From NCBI GenBank assembly GCA_945835425.1, contig CAMAJC010000137.1:1-5665 (forward strand): 5,665 bases of DNA. The letters are read 5' to 3'. Below are positions 1 through 5,665 of this stretch, piece by piece. A model generated the notes under the pieces. That model searched no databases and had not been told where the DNA came from. It saw nothing but the letters and a program-made list of their open reading frames with translations. The position numbers were made by a program, and so were the translations under genes. Every line of letters begins with the position of its first letter. Within the stretch, counting starts at the first letter, position 1. Source of the DNA: an uncultured Clostridia bacterium. Lineage in GTDB: Bacteria > Bacillota > Clostridia > Oscillospirales > Ruminococcaceae.

Positions 1-3
1 AAT

Positions 4-34
4 AAAAGGAACGCCTGAAACAGACGCTCCTTTT
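4..34 (-). terminator. Rho-independent terminator of the beta-galactosidase gene
   Basis: A 14-bp stem (21-34 pairing with 4-17) closes a 3-nt loop only 4 nt after the glycosidase stop codon. Two of the pairs (11/27 and 14/24) are G-U wobbles in minus-strand RNA but would be A-C mismatches in plus-strand RNA. The structure therefore acts on minus-strand transcripts. The 3' arm ends in four U residues, followed by A-U-U to the window edge; any further U-tract would lie outside the window. Confidence 0.88.
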
Positions 35-38
35 TCGG

Positions 39-1616
39 TTATCGATAGGTATAAAGGCTGACGCGCTGCACCTGCGGGAAATCCGAAAGGCCGATAAAAT
101 AGCCTTCGTCGCCATTGAGCACCCGGCCGGGAATCCAGACGTCCTTTTTATAATGTCCTTCTTCCTTTTTCAGCACGCCGACCTGATCGGCAATTCCCGG
201 CTTCGGCAAAAACTTCACCGAATAACCGCTGCCGCAGAGAATGAACTCATCATCAGACACCTCGATAATAAAGCCGCCTGCGACCGCGCTGCCTGCCTGT
301 TTGCCCGGTCCGCCGAAGAAGGACTCCGAAGCGCCGGAATAAGAAATCTGCGCGTCAAATTTCGTCAGCGGGATGGTCGTTCCCGCGTCGTGATATTCAA
401 GGAACGCGTGGATTTTCCCGGCCTGGTGCGCCTCGGCGATAATCGTATGCATATTGCCCACAATGTCATAAGCCGCTGCCAGCCGCTGACCGGCGCCCTC
501 TGTCTGAAACGCATCCGCGCCGATGTTCAAGACGCCCAGCAGGTCACTGCCCATCTCATCTGTGCGTCGGCCGAACAGGTCTTCAATTCCAAACGGTGCA
601 AAACAGAGCGCATCATGCCGCCCAACTGCATAAAAAAGGAAAGAAGCCGAGTCTTTTGTCGCGCGGACCTCCGGGATAAACAGCGGGTTTCCGTCGGTCG
701 CGTACTCGTCGCAGACCGCGCGGAAGTTATTGACATAAATATCCGGCGCATAAGCATCGACCGACGGCGCCGCCAGCGCCCACAGTTCCTTGACCTTGGC
801 GATCGGACCGCCGCAGGGGTAGGAACCTGCCCGGTCAGGGTGCTGCTGCAGCCAGGCGTTGACATACATCGGCAGTGGGTACGCGCTCTTGCCCTGGGAC
901 GTGATCTGCTCCACGGCACTGGCGTACTGCCAGGCCATCATCATTTCGGCGCCGTCCCGTCCGAACGCTTCTTCCCAGGTCCCATTGACGCCGAACCAGT
1001 CGGTGACCGGCTTCGGGACCGGCTGACGGAAGGCTTTTTCCGCGGAGGTGCAGTAATCCCGGTCTGCGCCCAGCACGCCAATCTCGTTTTCAACCTGCAT
1101 CGCAATAACCGTACGGTCGGTGGAATCCACCGCTCGGATATGCTCCATCAGCTTTTTATAGGCCGCCGCGTCCGCCGTCACCGCCGCATGGCAAAAAGGC
1201 GAGATACATCCCAGGGGCTTGCCGTAGCCGTCCCGGGCGCGGAAAAACCGGGCATTCACCCCGCTGCTTTCCTTTTTGACCCAGCCGGGGATATAGGTCG
1301 AGTTGCCGTTTTTCCAAAGCCCGAACCAGAGGATAATCAACCGCAGCTGCTCTCTTCTGGCGGCAGCGATCAGCCCGTCGACCAGCGAAAAATCAAACTT
1401 TCCCTCCTCCGGTTCAATGGACTCCCACGCCACCGGCAGAATGACGCTGTTCATATGCAGCGGCCGCAGCGCCGGCCAGATATGCTCGTCCATATACTGC
1501 AGACTGGAGGAACTGGAATTGTGCAGTTCCCCGGACAGGGCGACAAAGGGCGCGCCGTCTACCAGAAAAGTGCGTTTTCCCTGCTTGTCTTTTTTGATCT
1601 GCGGAATTTCTTTCAT
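39..1616 (-). CDS. Beta-galactosidase-like glycoside hydrolase (GH35/GH42-like, DUF5597 type)
   Basis: A 525-residue retaining glycoside hydrolase of clan GH-A type that probably removes terminal galactose or a similar sugar from oligosaccharides. The N-terminal two thirds look like the TIM barrel. Residues 174-180 read QVENEIG, the GH35-style acid/base motif, with Glu178 the likely acid/base. The segment FIPEVRA places the probable nucleophile at Glu316. From about residue 375 to the end, a beta-rich stretch fits the C-terminal DUF5597 domain known from a Caulobacter beta-galactosidase-like structure (family knowledge from memory). There is no signal peptide or membrane segment, so it should act in the cytoplasm on imported sugars. 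An upstream ATG at 1625 is in frame, but the Shine-Dalgarno AAAGGA (1625-1630) abuts it with no spacer, whereas it sits 8 nt before the ATG at 1616. I therefore chose 1616. The gene is monocistronic, with its own promoter and terminator. The substrate is not determinable from the sequence; activities on other beta-linked sugars are possible. Confidence 0.86.
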   Translation of the reverse strand: MKEIPQIKKDKQGKRTFLVDGAPFVALSGELHNSSSSSLQYMDEHIWPALRPLHMNSVILPVAWESIEPEEGKFDFSLVDGLIAAARREQLRLIILWFGLWKNGNSTYIPGWVKKESSGVNARFFRARDGYGKPLGCISPFCHAAVTADAAAYKKLMEHIRAVDSTDRTVIAMQVENEIGVLGADRDYCTSAEKAFRQPVPKPVTDWFGVNGTWEEAFGRDGAEMMMAWQYASAVEQITSQGKSAYPLPMYVNAWLQQHPDRAGSYPCGGPIAKVKELWALAAPSVDAYAPDIYVNNFRAVCDEYATDGNPLFIPEVRATKDSASFLFYAVGRHDALCFAPFGIEDLFGRRTDEMGSDLLGVLNIGADAFQTEGAGQRLAAAYDIVGNMHTIIAEAHQAGKIHAFLEYHDAGTTIPLTKFDAQISYSGASESFFGGPGKQAGSAVAGGFIIEVSDDEFILCGSGYSVKFLPKPGIADQVGVLKKEEGHYKKDVWIPGRVLNGDEGYFIGLSDFPQVQRVSLYTYR

Positions 1617-1624
1617 TTTCAGCA

Positions 1625-1630
1625 TCCTTT
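1625..1630 (-). promoter_or_regulatory. Shine-Dalgarno site that decides the glycosidase start
   Basis: Minus-strand AAAGGA lies 8 nt ahead of the ATG at 1616. It overlaps the other in-frame ATG (1625) by one base, which makes that start unlikely. The site also forms the 3' arm of a weak 4-bp hairpin (1635-1638 with 1627-1630), probably too small to matter. Confidence 0.7.
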
Positions 1631-1647
1631 CACGAAAGCATTAGTCC

Positions 1648-1659
1648 GTGCGCGCGCAC
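1648..1659. promoter_or_regulatory. Perfect 12-bp palindrome in the glycosidase leader (candidate operator)
   Basis: GTGCGCGCGCAC is self-complementary over all 12 bases. It stands out in an otherwise AT-rich leader. It falls roughly +10 to +21 from the start point predicted by the -10 box, a place where a bound repressor would block transcription. It could instead fold as a small RNA stem of 4 bp with a GCGC loop. I do not recognise it as the site of a known regulator. Confidence 0.4.
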
Positions 1660-1674
1660 ATATTCAATACAATT

Positions 1675-1703
1675 ATTATAGCATCTCTTTTCTACAAATG
1701 CAA
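1675..1703 (-). promoter_or_regulatory. Extended -10 sigma-A promoter for the glycosidase
   Basis: On the minus strand a perfect TATAAT (1675-1680) is preceded by TGC, giving an extended -10 element. A TTGCAT box (1698-1703) lies 17 bp upstream, the ideal spacing, although it matches the -35 consensus at only three of six positions. A T-rich stretch (about 1705-1720) lies just upstream and could serve as an UP element. Predicted transcription starts near 1668, giving a leader of about 52 nt. Confidence 0.8.
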
Positions 1704-1756
1704 GCTATTTAGAAAAAAACAGGCTGATCGGGAACTTTTTGTGAAATATATGCAAA

Positions 1757-1785
1757 ATGCGGCCTGCATTTTACACAGGCCGCAT
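1757..1785 (-). terminator. Rho-independent terminator of the traX-nnr operon
   Basis: A perfect 10-bp GC-rich stem (1776-1785 with 1757-1766) has a 9-nt loop. On the minus strand it is followed by four T residues (1754-1757, the first within the stem), and it begins 9 nt after the nnr stop codon. In the plus direction the flank is A-rich, so it would not terminate plus-strand RNA. It separates the operon from the glycosidase promoter. Confidence 0.82.
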
Positions 1786-1794
1786 AATAAAAAA

Positions 1795-3381
1795 TTACAT
1801 CCACAGCAGTTCCCCGAACGCCTCGGGAATACACTCGATCACATCACTGGGCAGCATCCCGTAAGCGGTCAGATGGCGCTCTGCAGCGTCTCCTGCAGCC
1901 GCATGGAGATAGACCCCGCAGACAGCCGCCTGTACCGGCTCCGCTCCCTGCGCAAGGAAAGACGCGACCATCCCGGCCAGCACATCTCCGCTGCCGCCTT
2001 TGGACAGGCCGGAGTTGCCGTTGTCGTTCATGTACAGTTCCCCATCCGGCGACGCGATGACCGTGTTGCTGTCTTTGAGGACCAGCGTCAGGTGATGCTT
2101 GGTGGCAAAATCCCATGCGATGGCAAACCGGTCGGCCTTGATTTCGTCAATGGACATTCCCGACAGCCGCGAAAACTCCAGCATATGGGGCGTTAAAATG
2201 AGCGGTACCTTTGCATCGTCCAGCAGCCTCATCCCTTCTTCGCCCATGGCCGCGATACAGTTCAGCCCGTCGGCGTCTATGACCATCGGCTTTTCCGTCT
2301 CCGTCAGAAGTTTACGGATAACCGCCTTGCTTTCCTCGGTGACGCTCATGCCGCAGCCGATCAGTGCAGCGCTCGACCAGCGGTTTACCTTCTGCACCAG
2401 CATCTCCCCGTTTTCCGGCGAAATGGCCCCGGTTTCTCCCAAAGGCAGGACGCAGTGGATCGCCTCGGGCAGCTGCATCCGGACAGCCGTGAGAGCCGTC
2501 TCCGGCGCCGCCGTCATGACCAGCCCGACGCCGCAGCGATAGGCCGACATGCTCGAAAGGAGCACTGCCCCGCTCATAGATGCGCAGCCGCCGACGTTTA
2601 GGAGTTTCCCGTAGCTGCCTTTGTTGGAATCTTCCTGGCGGGAGGGAAGTGCTTTGCGCACTGTCTGCGCATCCAGATAGGTGATGCTGCCCGGAATCTG
2701 CTCCATCATCTGCTCAGTGATGCCGATTTCCACCGTCTGTATATCGCCGCAGAGGTCACGGGAGCGCTTCAGCAGATGGGCCGGTTTCATGGCGGCGAAG
2801 GTGTAGGTGATATGAGCGCGGAAGGTGTCCGCGTCGAAAATCCCGTTATTGCAGTCCATCCCCGACGGGATATCCAGCGCAATTCTTACAGCCTTGCTCC
2901 CATTTGCCGCTCTCAGCAGCCGCGCGATCTTTTCCGGCAGCTGACCCGAAAAGCCGGTGCCGAAGATGCCGTCGATAATGAGACAGCTTTCATGACAGAG
3001 GGAATCAAGCCCTTGGTCTTTTATATCTTCCTCATCCAGCATTCTCACCCGTTCATGAAACGGCATAAGCCGCTCAAGATTCAGCGCCGCCAGCTCCGAC
3101 AGCTTTCTGCCCAGTCCGAACAGCAGCGTCACCCGCAGCTCCGGAACCGCTTCCAACAGTTTCCGCGCGATCACCAGCCCGTCGCCGCCGTTGTTGCCTT
3201 TTCCCAGCAGCACCAGCACATTGTTACCCGGCAGCTGTTCCCCATCTGTCTGGAAAAAGCACTGCAAAATACGCTCTGCCGCGCCGCAACCGGCGTTTTC
3301 CATCAGCCGTTCATAGGATGTGCCATTGTCCACCGCCATCCTCTCGGCAATTTTCATCTGTCCCGCAGTCAGTATCCGCAT
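1795..3381 (-). CDS. nnr: Bifunctional NAD(P)H-hydrate epimerase / ADP-dependent NAD(P)H-hydrate dehydratase
   Basis: A cytoplasmic metabolite-repair enzyme of 528 residues, typical for the fused bacterial protein. It repairs hydrated NADH and NADPH: the N-terminal half interconverts the R and S epimers, and the C-terminal half dehydrates the S form using ADP. The epimerase (YjeF_N) domain spans about residues 1-220, with the nucleotide-binding GKGNNGGDG (60-68), IIDGIFGTGFSG (135-146) and ALDIPSGMD (168-176). The ribokinase-like dehydratase domain spans about 240-520, with KGSYGKLLNVGG (254-265), VIDADGLN (367-374) and GLSKGGSGDVLAG (458-470); Asp466 is the expected catalytic residue. The usual TPHPGE-type motif reads TPHMLEF here (397-403), a mild departure. 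AGGAG (3390-3394) lies 8 nt before the ATG and supports this start. It is the last gene of the operon, 16 nt after the GNAT gene. Confidence 0.96.
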   Translation of the reverse strand: MRILTAGQMKIAERMAVDNGTSYERLMENAGCGAAERILQCFFQTDGEQLPGNNVLVLLGKGNNGGDGLVIARKLLEAVPELRVTLLFGLGRKLSELAALNLERLMPFHERVRMLDEEDIKDQGLDSLCHESCLIIDGIFGTGFSGQLPEKIARLLRAANGSKAVRIALDIPSGMDCNNGIFDADTFRAHITYTFAAMKPAHLLKRSRDLCGDIQTVEIGITEQMMEQIPGSITYLDAQTVRKALPSRQEDSNKGSYGKLLNVGGCASMSGAVLLSSMSAYRCGVGLVMTAAPETALTAVRMQLPEAIHCVLPLGETGAISPENGEMLVQKVNRWSSAALIGCGMSVTEESKAVIRKLLTETEKPMVIDADGLNCIAAMGEEGMRLLDDAKVPLILTPHMLEFSRLSGMSIDEIKADRFAIAWDFATKHHLTLVLKDSNTVIASPDGELYMNDNGNSGLSKGGSGDVLAGMVASFLAQGAEPVQAAVCGVYLHAAAGDAAERHLTAYGMLPSDVIECIPEAFGELLWM

Positions 3382-3389
3382 AAACCTTT

Positions 3390-3394
3390 CTCCT
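3390..3394 (-). promoter_or_regulatory. Shine-Dalgarno site of nnr
   Basis: Minus-strand AGGAG lies 8 nt before the nnr ATG, in the short gap after the GNAT stop codon. It shows that nnr is translated from its own site within a polycistronic message. Confidence 0.8.
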
Positions 3395-3397
3395 GTC

Positions 3398-4135
3398 TCA
3401 TAATTTCAGGCCCTGTAAAACATCCCCATAGGCTGAGCTGCCGTCGAGAATCGTCCGGTAGCTGCTGACCCAGGCAGGGATAAACCCGCTCCGGTGGGCG
3501 ACCGCCTGCGAACCGATATTGGTCACTGAGGCGCAGTAAAAGGGGATGACGCCCTGTTCCAATATAGTCATGGTCAGATGGCTGACCAGCGCCGCCGCAA
3601 GGCCGCCCTGCCGGAACGCCGGCTTTACATCGACCCCGACCTCCCACATCTTTTCGCTTTCAAAAGACGCTCCGGCCAGCCCGGCGATTTCCCCGTCCTT
3701 CACCGCATAAAACACGATGCGGGTCGGTATCTGCCCGTTTTCATCAAAAGCCAGCGAATTTTCAAAGCCTGTGATGCCGCGCAGTTCATAAACCTCCCTG
3801 CCCTGCAGCAGCCGGTAATCATACCCGTCCGGCAGCGGCAGGCGCTTAATTTCCCGCAGATCGGGCAGATAATAGATCGACTGTCCATAGACAAAAGGGC
3901 ACTCGAATATCTCATCCCGGTTTTTTCCTTGCAGCAGCTTTTTCGCTCCCGGCAGCAGCTCCGGCGACGCCGAAACGATCACCGCTTTTCCCATGGTCGC
4001 GACTTCCAGAAAAGGCGCAGCCGCGGTCATATTGGGGACAAAAACCGTTCCCTCTTTTATCAGATCGTCCGCTGTACAGCCCAGATGCGCCGCAACAAAA
4101 TCCCGGACTGTCTCCAGCATTTCTGCTTTATTCAT
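3398..4135 (-). CDS. GNAT-family N-acetyltransferase with an extra N-terminal region
   Basis: A 245-residue predicted acetyl-CoA-dependent acetyltransferase; the acceptor is unknown. The GNAT fold occupies about residues 105-235. Motif A is visible as VGVDVKPAFRQGGLAAALV (167-184 region), where RQGGLA (175-180) is the acetyl-CoA pyrophosphate loop. Motif B follows as TNIGSQAVAHRSGF (205-218). The first 100 residues are not part of the minimal GNAT core. They include a short alpha/beta-looking stretch with AVIVSASPELLPGAKKLL (51-68) and could be a second, degenerate GNAT-like or substrate-recognition half; this is inference. The protein is soluble, with no signal peptide. The ATG sits 2 nt past the stop of the upstream MBL gene, with GAGGA (4142-4146) inside that gene's last codons, which suggests translational coupling. 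It may modify a small molecule, a peptide or a protein N-terminus; the neighbours do not settle which. Confidence 0.85.
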   Translation of the reverse strand: MNKAEMLETVRDFVAAHLGCTADDLIKEGTVFVPNMTAAAPFLEVATMGKAVIVSASPELLPGAKKLLQGKNRDEIFECPFVYGQSIYYLPDLREIKRLPLPDGYDYRLLQGREVYELRGITGFENSLAFDENGQIPTRIVFYAVKDGEIAGLAGASFESEKMWEVGVDVKPAFRQGGLAAALVSHLTMTILEQGVIPFYCASVTNIGSQAVAHRSGFIPAWVSSYRTILDGSSAYGDVLQGLKL

Positions 4136-4137
4136 CT

Positions 4138-4764
4138 TTATTCCTCGTCATCCGTTTCGCTCAAAACAATATAAGACTCTTTTGGACTGCGCATTTTGTA
4201 GATAGCCTCCAGCTGGGACAGCACTTCTTCCCGGCTGCGGACAAACTCCGCATCATGGCTAAGCAGAAACCAACGCGCTTTCAGTCCGCGCAGCACCCGG
4301 ATCTGCTCCAGCAGCAGCCCGGCGTTATAGACGCGTCTCCCTGCCTTCCTCGTCGAATAAGCGCCGTCGCCTAAAAAAGCGTATGTTTCGTTCACCTCAA
4401 GACCCAGCGACCCTTTTGCATGGCTGGATGGGAGAGGGAAGAGGTGGAGCTGCACGCCGTCCTGAAGATAAATATCCGCTGTCACCGCCGTCCCGGCTCC
4501 CGTATAGCGCAGGGTGTTGGCTCCCTGATAGAGCGCGTCATACCGGATTTTCGGAAGATTTCCGATATGGTCGGGATGAAAATGGGACAGGACGATATTT
4601 TTCCTGCCAGGCAGCGCATTGATCTCCGCCGCCGTCTCCTCACTGTTTCCCACATCATACAGCCAGACGCCGCTCGCTCCCTCAATCACGCCCACATCGG
4701 CGGACAAGGGCGCTTCCGTCGCCTTCCAATAGGAGAGGTATTCGGCAATATAAATCCGTTCCAT
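4138..4764 (-). CDS. MBL-fold metallo-hydrolase
   Basis: A 208-residue small cytoplasmic hydrolase of the metallo-beta-lactamase fold. All expected metal ligands are visible: HFHPDH at 61-66 (the HxHxDH motif), His115 in SSHAKG, Asp133 in LGDGAYS and His170 in LLSHDAEF. It should therefore bind two metal ions and be catalytically competent. Nothing in the sequence identifies the substrate, and a true beta-lactamase is unlikely because there is no signal peptide. The C-terminus is acidic (SETDDEE). The reading frame is open back to 4842, inside traX, but the ATG at 4764 has AAGGGG (4772-4777) 7 nt upstream, and the protein family begins near this point. A longer start would overlap traX by more than 60 nt with no benefit. 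The gap from the traX stop is 11 nt and the gap to the GNAT gene is 2 nt, so it is a middle gene of the operon. Confidence 0.88.
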   Translation of the reverse strand: MERIYIAEYLSYWKATEAPLSADVGVIEGASGVWLYDVGNSEETAAEINALPGRKNIVLSHFHPDHIGNLPKIRYDALYQGANTLRYTGAGTAVTADIYLQDGVQLHLFPLPSSHAKGSLGLEVNETYAFLGDGAYSTRKAGRRVYNAGLLLEQIRVLRGLKARWFLLSHDAEFVRSREEVLSQLEAIYKMRSPKESYIVLSETDDEE

Positions 4765-4771
4765 GTAAAGA

Positions 4772-4777
4772 CCCCTT
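4772..4777 (-). promoter_or_regulatory. Shine-Dalgarno site that decides the MBL gene start
   Basis: Minus-strand AAGGGG overlaps the last two bases of the traX TAA stop and lies 7 nt before the ATG at 4764. It argues against the longer in-frame reading that begins near 4842, and it suggests that ribosomes ending traX could reinitiate on the MBL gene. Confidence 0.7.
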
Positions 4778-5486
4778 ACAGCACGAATCTGATCAGTCCC
4801 AGTATCGCCAGATGCACCGGATAAAACCAGTAAAACAGCCACTTGCCGCCGACATTCTTCCCTTTCTGCCCGTTATACCGGTCGAGCAGCGGCAGGGCAA
4901 GGAGCGTACCCATCTCCGGCAGACTGCAAAGAAGCGCCCTGCCGAGTTTCAGACCCTGTATCCAGCAGCTGTACACCATCACCGCCGTAAAAACCGCCGA
5001 GATGACCGTAAATACATAGGTAAGCCGTTTCCGGTCGCTCCGGTTGCGGGAAAAGTTCAGGGTAAACATGAGCGCTGCCACCGGCCAGTCGCCCACCAGC
5101 GACAAAAATCCGAGGACAAACAGGGCAATCGTGCGGTCTGCGTCCTTTAAATGCTCGTCCGCCCAGAGTCCCAGCAGGCAGAGAAACAGCGTATAAATCA
5201 TGTTCAGCGTCAGGGCGTTATCAAATGTCCAGCACCCGTACTGAAAATAAATAAACGGCAGATAGGAGACCGCGGCGAAAATCATGAGCCGCAATGCGTA
5301 GCGCTTAAAATCATGGGTATGGCGGTACCCTTCCGTCAGCATAAAGCACATGACCGGCGCGGTAATCCGTCCGACCGTGTGCATGAGAGCGCCCGGCACC
5401 GACGCCGTCGGCACAAAACCCCAGGCGATATGGTCGATCAGCATACAGACAATCGCAATCAGCTTCAGCCTGCTGCCGGTCAGCAT
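4776..5486 (-). CDS. TraX-family integral membrane protein
   Basis: A 236-residue polytopic membrane protein. The family is named for F-plasmid TraX, which acetylates pilin, and it is related to membrane acyltransferases; chromosomal members in Firmicutes have no settled role. The typical TraX start is present: LKLIAIVCMLIDHIAWG (7-23) forms the first membrane segment with the conserved DH pair. It is followed by VGRITAPVMCFMLTEGYRHT (38-57) and RLMIFAAVSYLPFIYF (66-81). Further hydrophobic stretches lie at about 92-108, 118-145, 157-175 and 185-201. The end, KWLFYWFYPVHLAILGLI, is also characteristic. I chose the ATG at 5486 because it gives the family N-terminus and has a strong purine-rich site (AGGAAGGG, 5493-5500) 6 nt upstream. 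A GTG at 5537, with AGGGG 6 nt before it, would add 17 polar residues and is the main alternative. No pilus or conjugation genes are nearby, so a plasmid transfer role is not supported. Confidence 0.84.
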   Translation of the reverse strand: MLTGSRLKLIAIVCMLIDHIAWGFVPTASVPGALMHTVGRITAPVMCFMLTEGYRHTHDFKRYALRLMIFAAVSYLPFIYFQYGCWTFDNALTLNMIYTLFLCLLGLWADEHLKDADRTIALFVLGFLSLVGDWPVAALMFTLNFSRNRSDRKRLTYVFTVISAVFTAVMVYSCWIQGLKLGRALLCSLPEMGTLLALPLLDRYNGQKGKNVGGKWLFYWFYPVHLAILGLIRFVL

Positions 5487-5492
5487 CCCTTT

Positions 5493-5528
5493 CCCTTCCT
5501 GCCCGATACAGGCAGGAAACCAGTTTCC
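5493..5528 (-). promoter_or_regulatory. Two overlapping inverted repeats covering the traX ribosome binding site
   Basis: In minus-strand RNA, 5511-5518 pairs perfectly with 5496-5503 (8 bp, 7-nt loop). The 3' arm takes in the AGGAA part of the traX Shine-Dalgarno site. A second inverted repeat, 5523-5528 with 5515-5520 (6 bp, or realistically 5 bp with a 4-nt loop), uses bases 5515-5518 of the first stem, so the two cannot form together. No U-tract follows, so it is not a terminator. A translational control role is inference. If translation starts at the GTG at 5537, these bases are instead coding. Confidence 0.4.
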
Positions 5529-5562
5529 CTTTTCCACGTTCGTCCCCTGTCAGTGTTTTCTG

Positions 5563-5665
5563 TTACAGTTCCCAGTAATCCTCGTGCCGCTCAAAATAGC
5601 CGATGACCCTGCCGTCCTCGTCGCGGACCGGAGTGAAAAACTCCCGTTCCCGTTTGGAAGGGCTT
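5563..5665 (-). CDS. C-terminal end of an unidentified protein (partial)
   Basis: The last 33 codons of a gene entering from the right edge, ending at TAA (5563-5565). The visible tail is charged and soluble-looking: it begins SPSKREREFFTPV and ends GYFERHEDYWEL. Codon use resembles the neighbours, and the reading stays open to the edge, with one extra base at 5665. I do not recognise the family. The stop lies 76 nt before the chosen traX start, or 25 nt before the alternative GTG. No promoter or terminator is visible between them, so this gene is probably transcribed with traX. Confidence 0.6.
   Translation of the reverse strand, partial: SPSKREREFFTPVRDEDGRVIGYFERHEDYWEL

Noticed and set aside
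1617..1625. The upstream ATG of the glycosidase gene.
   Set aside because: The only Shine-Dalgarno sequence abuts this ATG with no spacer but is ideally placed for the ATG at 1616.
153..1712. A very long plus-strand open frame opposite the glycosidase gene.
   Set aside because: The minus-strand reading has clear glycoside hydrolase motifs, a promoter, a ribosome binding site and a terminator. The plus-strand translation is Arg/His-rich with no recognisable domain, as expected of an antisense shadow in GC-rich coding DNA.
1690..1756. A catabolite-repression (cre) site near the glycosidase promoter.
   Set aside because: I looked for the TGNNANCGNTNNCA-type pattern on both strands across the intergenic region and found no convincing match.
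4765..4842. An extended N-terminus for the MBL-fold protein starting inside traX.
   Set aside because: The start at 4764 has a well-spaced ribosome binding site. The extension would overlap the conserved TraX C-terminus and adds residues unlike the start of an MBL protein.
4776..5486. TraX as evidence of a conjugative plasmid or integrative element.
   Set aside because: No relaxase, pilus, coupling protein, integrase or attachment repeats are present. TraX-family proteins are common on Firmicutes chromosomes.
5496..5518. The hairpin before traX as a transcription terminator for the upstream gene.
   Set aside because: The stem is followed on the minus strand by a purine run and a start codon, not by a U-tract.

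Overview
All six protein-coding genes that can be supported lie on the minus strand, so transcription runs right to left. The base composition is moderately GC-rich. Strong purine-rich Shine-Dalgarno sites, tight gene packing and hairpin-plus-U terminators suggest a Gram-positive anaerobe of the Clostridia (gut Lachnospiraceae/Oscillospiraceae-like). That assignment is an inference from gene style and gene content; no rRNA or other marker is present.

Layout, in order of transcription. (1) 5563-5665: the last 33 codons of an unidentified gene that enters from the right edge. (2) 4776-5486: a TraX-family multi-pass membrane protein. Its leader contains two inverted repeats that compete for the same bases and reach into the ribosome binding site. 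(3) 4138-4764: a small metallo-beta-lactamase-fold hydrolase with a complete metal-binding set. (4) 3398-4135: a GNAT acetyltransferase with an extra N-terminal region. (5) 1795-3381: the bifunctional NAD(P)HX repair enzyme Nnr (epimerase plus dehydratase). Gaps between genes 2 to 5 are 11, 2 and 16 nt, and each has its own Shine-Dalgarno site inside or next to the preceding gene's end. They are therefore almost certainly one operon. It ends at a 10-bp hairpin terminator at 1757-1785.

After that terminator a separate unit begins. An extended -10 promoter (1675-1703) drives a cytoplasmic GH35/GH42-like beta-galactosidase of the DUF5597 type (39-1616). Its untranslated leader carries a perfect 12-bp GC-rich palindrome. 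The gene ends in a 14-bp hairpin terminator at 4-34.

Functionally this looks like ordinary chromosome: a housekeeping metabolite-repair gene at the end of an operon of poorly characterised enzymes, followed by an independently transcribed glycosidase. I see no mobile element, CRISPR array, tRNA, rRNA or phage gene. The points most worth a second look are the alternative hairpins ahead of traX, the operator-like palindrome ahead of the glycosidase, and the unexplained grouping of TraX, MBL hydrolase, GNAT and Nnr.
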